From Acidobacteriaceae bacterium (GTDB lineage: Bacteria; Acidobacteriota; Terriglobia; Terriglobales; Acidobacteriaceae), in assembly GCA_003156235.1 (NCBI GenBank), contig PMGP01000200.1:21310-40181 (forward strand): DNA of 18,872 nt, read 5' to 3'. Position 1 is the stretch's first letter. Each line of letters starts with the position of its first letter. The notes beneath the pieces were generated by a model, which was not told the origin of the DNA, searched no databases, and saw nothing but the letters and a program-made list of their open reading frames with translations. Positions 17,963-18,872 of this stretch are shown here, one piece after another. The translations under genes and the position numbers were made by a program.

Positions 17963-18872
17963 ATGACGACAGAATTGACACAGTCCCCAACAGAAATGGG
18001 GCCTGCTCCTGCCAATGGGCAAGGGCAGTCACAGGGTCATCGGCGCCGCCGGCGCCGCCGCAAGAACAAGAGCAGCCAGGCAGTGGGCGCGGCCCCGTCG
18101 CAACAGATACAGTCAGAGTCCGCGGCGCAGCCTCAGCAGCCGCCCGCGAAGCACAAGCCGGCTCCCCAGCACCAAGCTGGACATCCGGGGGGCAAGCGCG
18201 AGCATCATGAACGGAAGAAGAAGAAGTTCTTCCAGAAGGGTGCGGCGACGGCGGCGCAGCCGGGCAACAGCATTTCATCCCCTCCGCAGGGCAAGCGCAA
18301 GACAAGGCAGAAAGGGCCGAGGGAGTTTGTGGGCCCGATGGATCACAGCTACCGGCTGGTGAACGGCAACATCGCCGACGGCCCTCCCTCGACGATCCCG
18401 ACGGGGAGTAACGGCCACAACGGTGGCTATTACCCGGAGGCCTATGATTCTCAGCCCACAGCCGCAGTGCGCGAGGACGCGCCCACGCGCATCTACTGCT
18501 TCATTGAGGATATGTTCTTCCTGGCCAAGATACAGGAGACGGCCCGGAAGCTGGGCGTGAAGGTGGAGTTTGTGAAGAACGGCGACAAGGATGCGATGGT
18601 GGCCACGCTGGCCGAGTTGCCGGAAAACGAGCGGCCCAAGCTGCTGGTCTTCGACCTGAACAATCTGAACGCCAAGCCGCTGACGCTGATTCCCAAGTTC
18701 AAGTCCAAGCTGAAGAAAGCGACGTCCATCGTGGGCTTTCTCAATCATTTGCAAGGCGAACTGAAGGCCAAGGCCATCGAGGCGGGATGCGATACGGTGA
18801 TGCCGCGGTCGGCATTTTCGCAGACCCTGCCCAACCTGCTGCGCCGCTATGGGCTGGAAGAGGAAGAAGAGT
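17963..18872 (+). CDS. basic, disordered protein with degenerate receiver-like C-terminal domain (3' truncated by window edge)
   Basis: The frame from ATG 17963 stays open to the last base (303 codons seen). AGGA about nine bases upstream is a ribosome site. Residues 1-170 are low-complexity: seven consecutive Arg (27-33), a KKKK run (85-88), many Gln, Pro and Gly. Residues 174-300 resemble a CheY-like fold: TRIYCFIEDMFFLAKIQETA with an acidic pair E182-D183, KLLVFDLNNLN with D231 at the phosphorylation position, SIVGFLNHL at strand 4, and TVMPRSAF where receivers have Lys-Pro. The Lys and the Thr/Ser switch residue are not conserved, so phosphorylation is doubtful. The Arg/Lys-rich half suggests nucleic acid or ribosome binding. 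Function unknown. Confidence 0.75.
   Translation, partial: MTTELTQSPTEMGPAPANGQGQSQGHRRRRRRRKNKSSQAVGAAPSQQIQSESAAQPQQPPAKHKPAPQHQAGHPGGKREHHERKKKKFFQKGAATAAQPGNSISSPPQGKRKTRQKGPREFVGPMDHSYRLVNGNIADGPPSTIPTGSNGHNGGYYPEAYDSQPTAAVREDAPTRIYCFIEDMFFLAKIQETARKLGVKVEFVKNGDKDAMVATLAELPENERPKLLVFDLNNLNAKPLTLIPKFKSKLKKATSIVGFLNHLQGELKAKAIEAGCDTVMPRSAFSQTLPNLLRRYGLEEEEE

Noticed and set aside
1..18872. CRISPR array, tRNA, rRNA, prophage or complete insertion sequence
   Set aside because: No regularly spaced direct repeats, no tRNA-like cloverleaf or rRNA block noticed, and no transposase, integrase or phage structural gene in the window.

Overview
The window is GC-rich chromosomal DNA. Small dispersed palindromic repeats, many type II toxin-antitoxin (TA) fragments, a one-carbon/lipoate/folate gene mix and acidobacterial-looking membrane proteins suggest Acidobacteriota, probably the Terriglobia/Acidobacteriaceae lineage. 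This is inferred from gene style; no rRNA or other taxonomic marker is present.

Layout. 1-888: 3' part of gcvT (glycine cleavage T protein). 961-2037: membrane-anchored Sel1-repeat protein. 2145-2732 (-): frr (ribosome recycling factor). 2893-5269: two PIN-toxin TA modules (RHH/PIN and Phd/VapC) flank lipA (-), each with a visible palindromic operator. 5273-7492 (-): a small four-helix membrane protein and a PBP4-type D-Ala-D-Ala carboxypeptidase. 7600-8726: a HigA-like antitoxin lacking its DNA-binding domain, overlapping folP. 8751-9480: a repeat-rich stretch, then a previously hidden 47-residue secreted His-rich peptide with its own terminator. 9755-10155: two small hypothetical genes. 10166-12228 (-): membrane protein, ECF sigma factor and anti-sigma in one operon. 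12507-13829: purA. 13929-14837 (-): a DUF433/DUF5615 TA pair and a second DUF433 paralogue. 14966-16996: ABM-domain protein, exported DUF4440 protein and mutM. 17000-17962: about 960 bases without a gene but dense in potential RNA helices, including a pseudoknot. 17963-end: a very basic protein with a degenerate receiver-like C-terminal domain, cut by the window edge.

How genes relate. gcvT and lipA both serve lipoate-dependent one-carbon metabolism, folP makes the folate that GcvT loads, and purA is in purine synthesis, but the genes are scattered, not one operon. The sigma and anti-sigma genes overlap by ATGA and should be co-expressed. TA antitoxin and toxin genes overlap by 4 bases (ATGA, GTGA, TTGA), implying translational coupling.

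Most notable: (1) a dispersed intergenic repeat lies in frame inside mutM, adding about 60 residues; (2) the 17.37-17.80 kb region looks like a large pseudoknotted non-coding RNA of no family I recognise; (3) the His-rich secreted micropeptide; (4) four genes share TACAAT-N6-start, implying leaderless transcripts, and in one the -10 lies inside the antitoxin operator.
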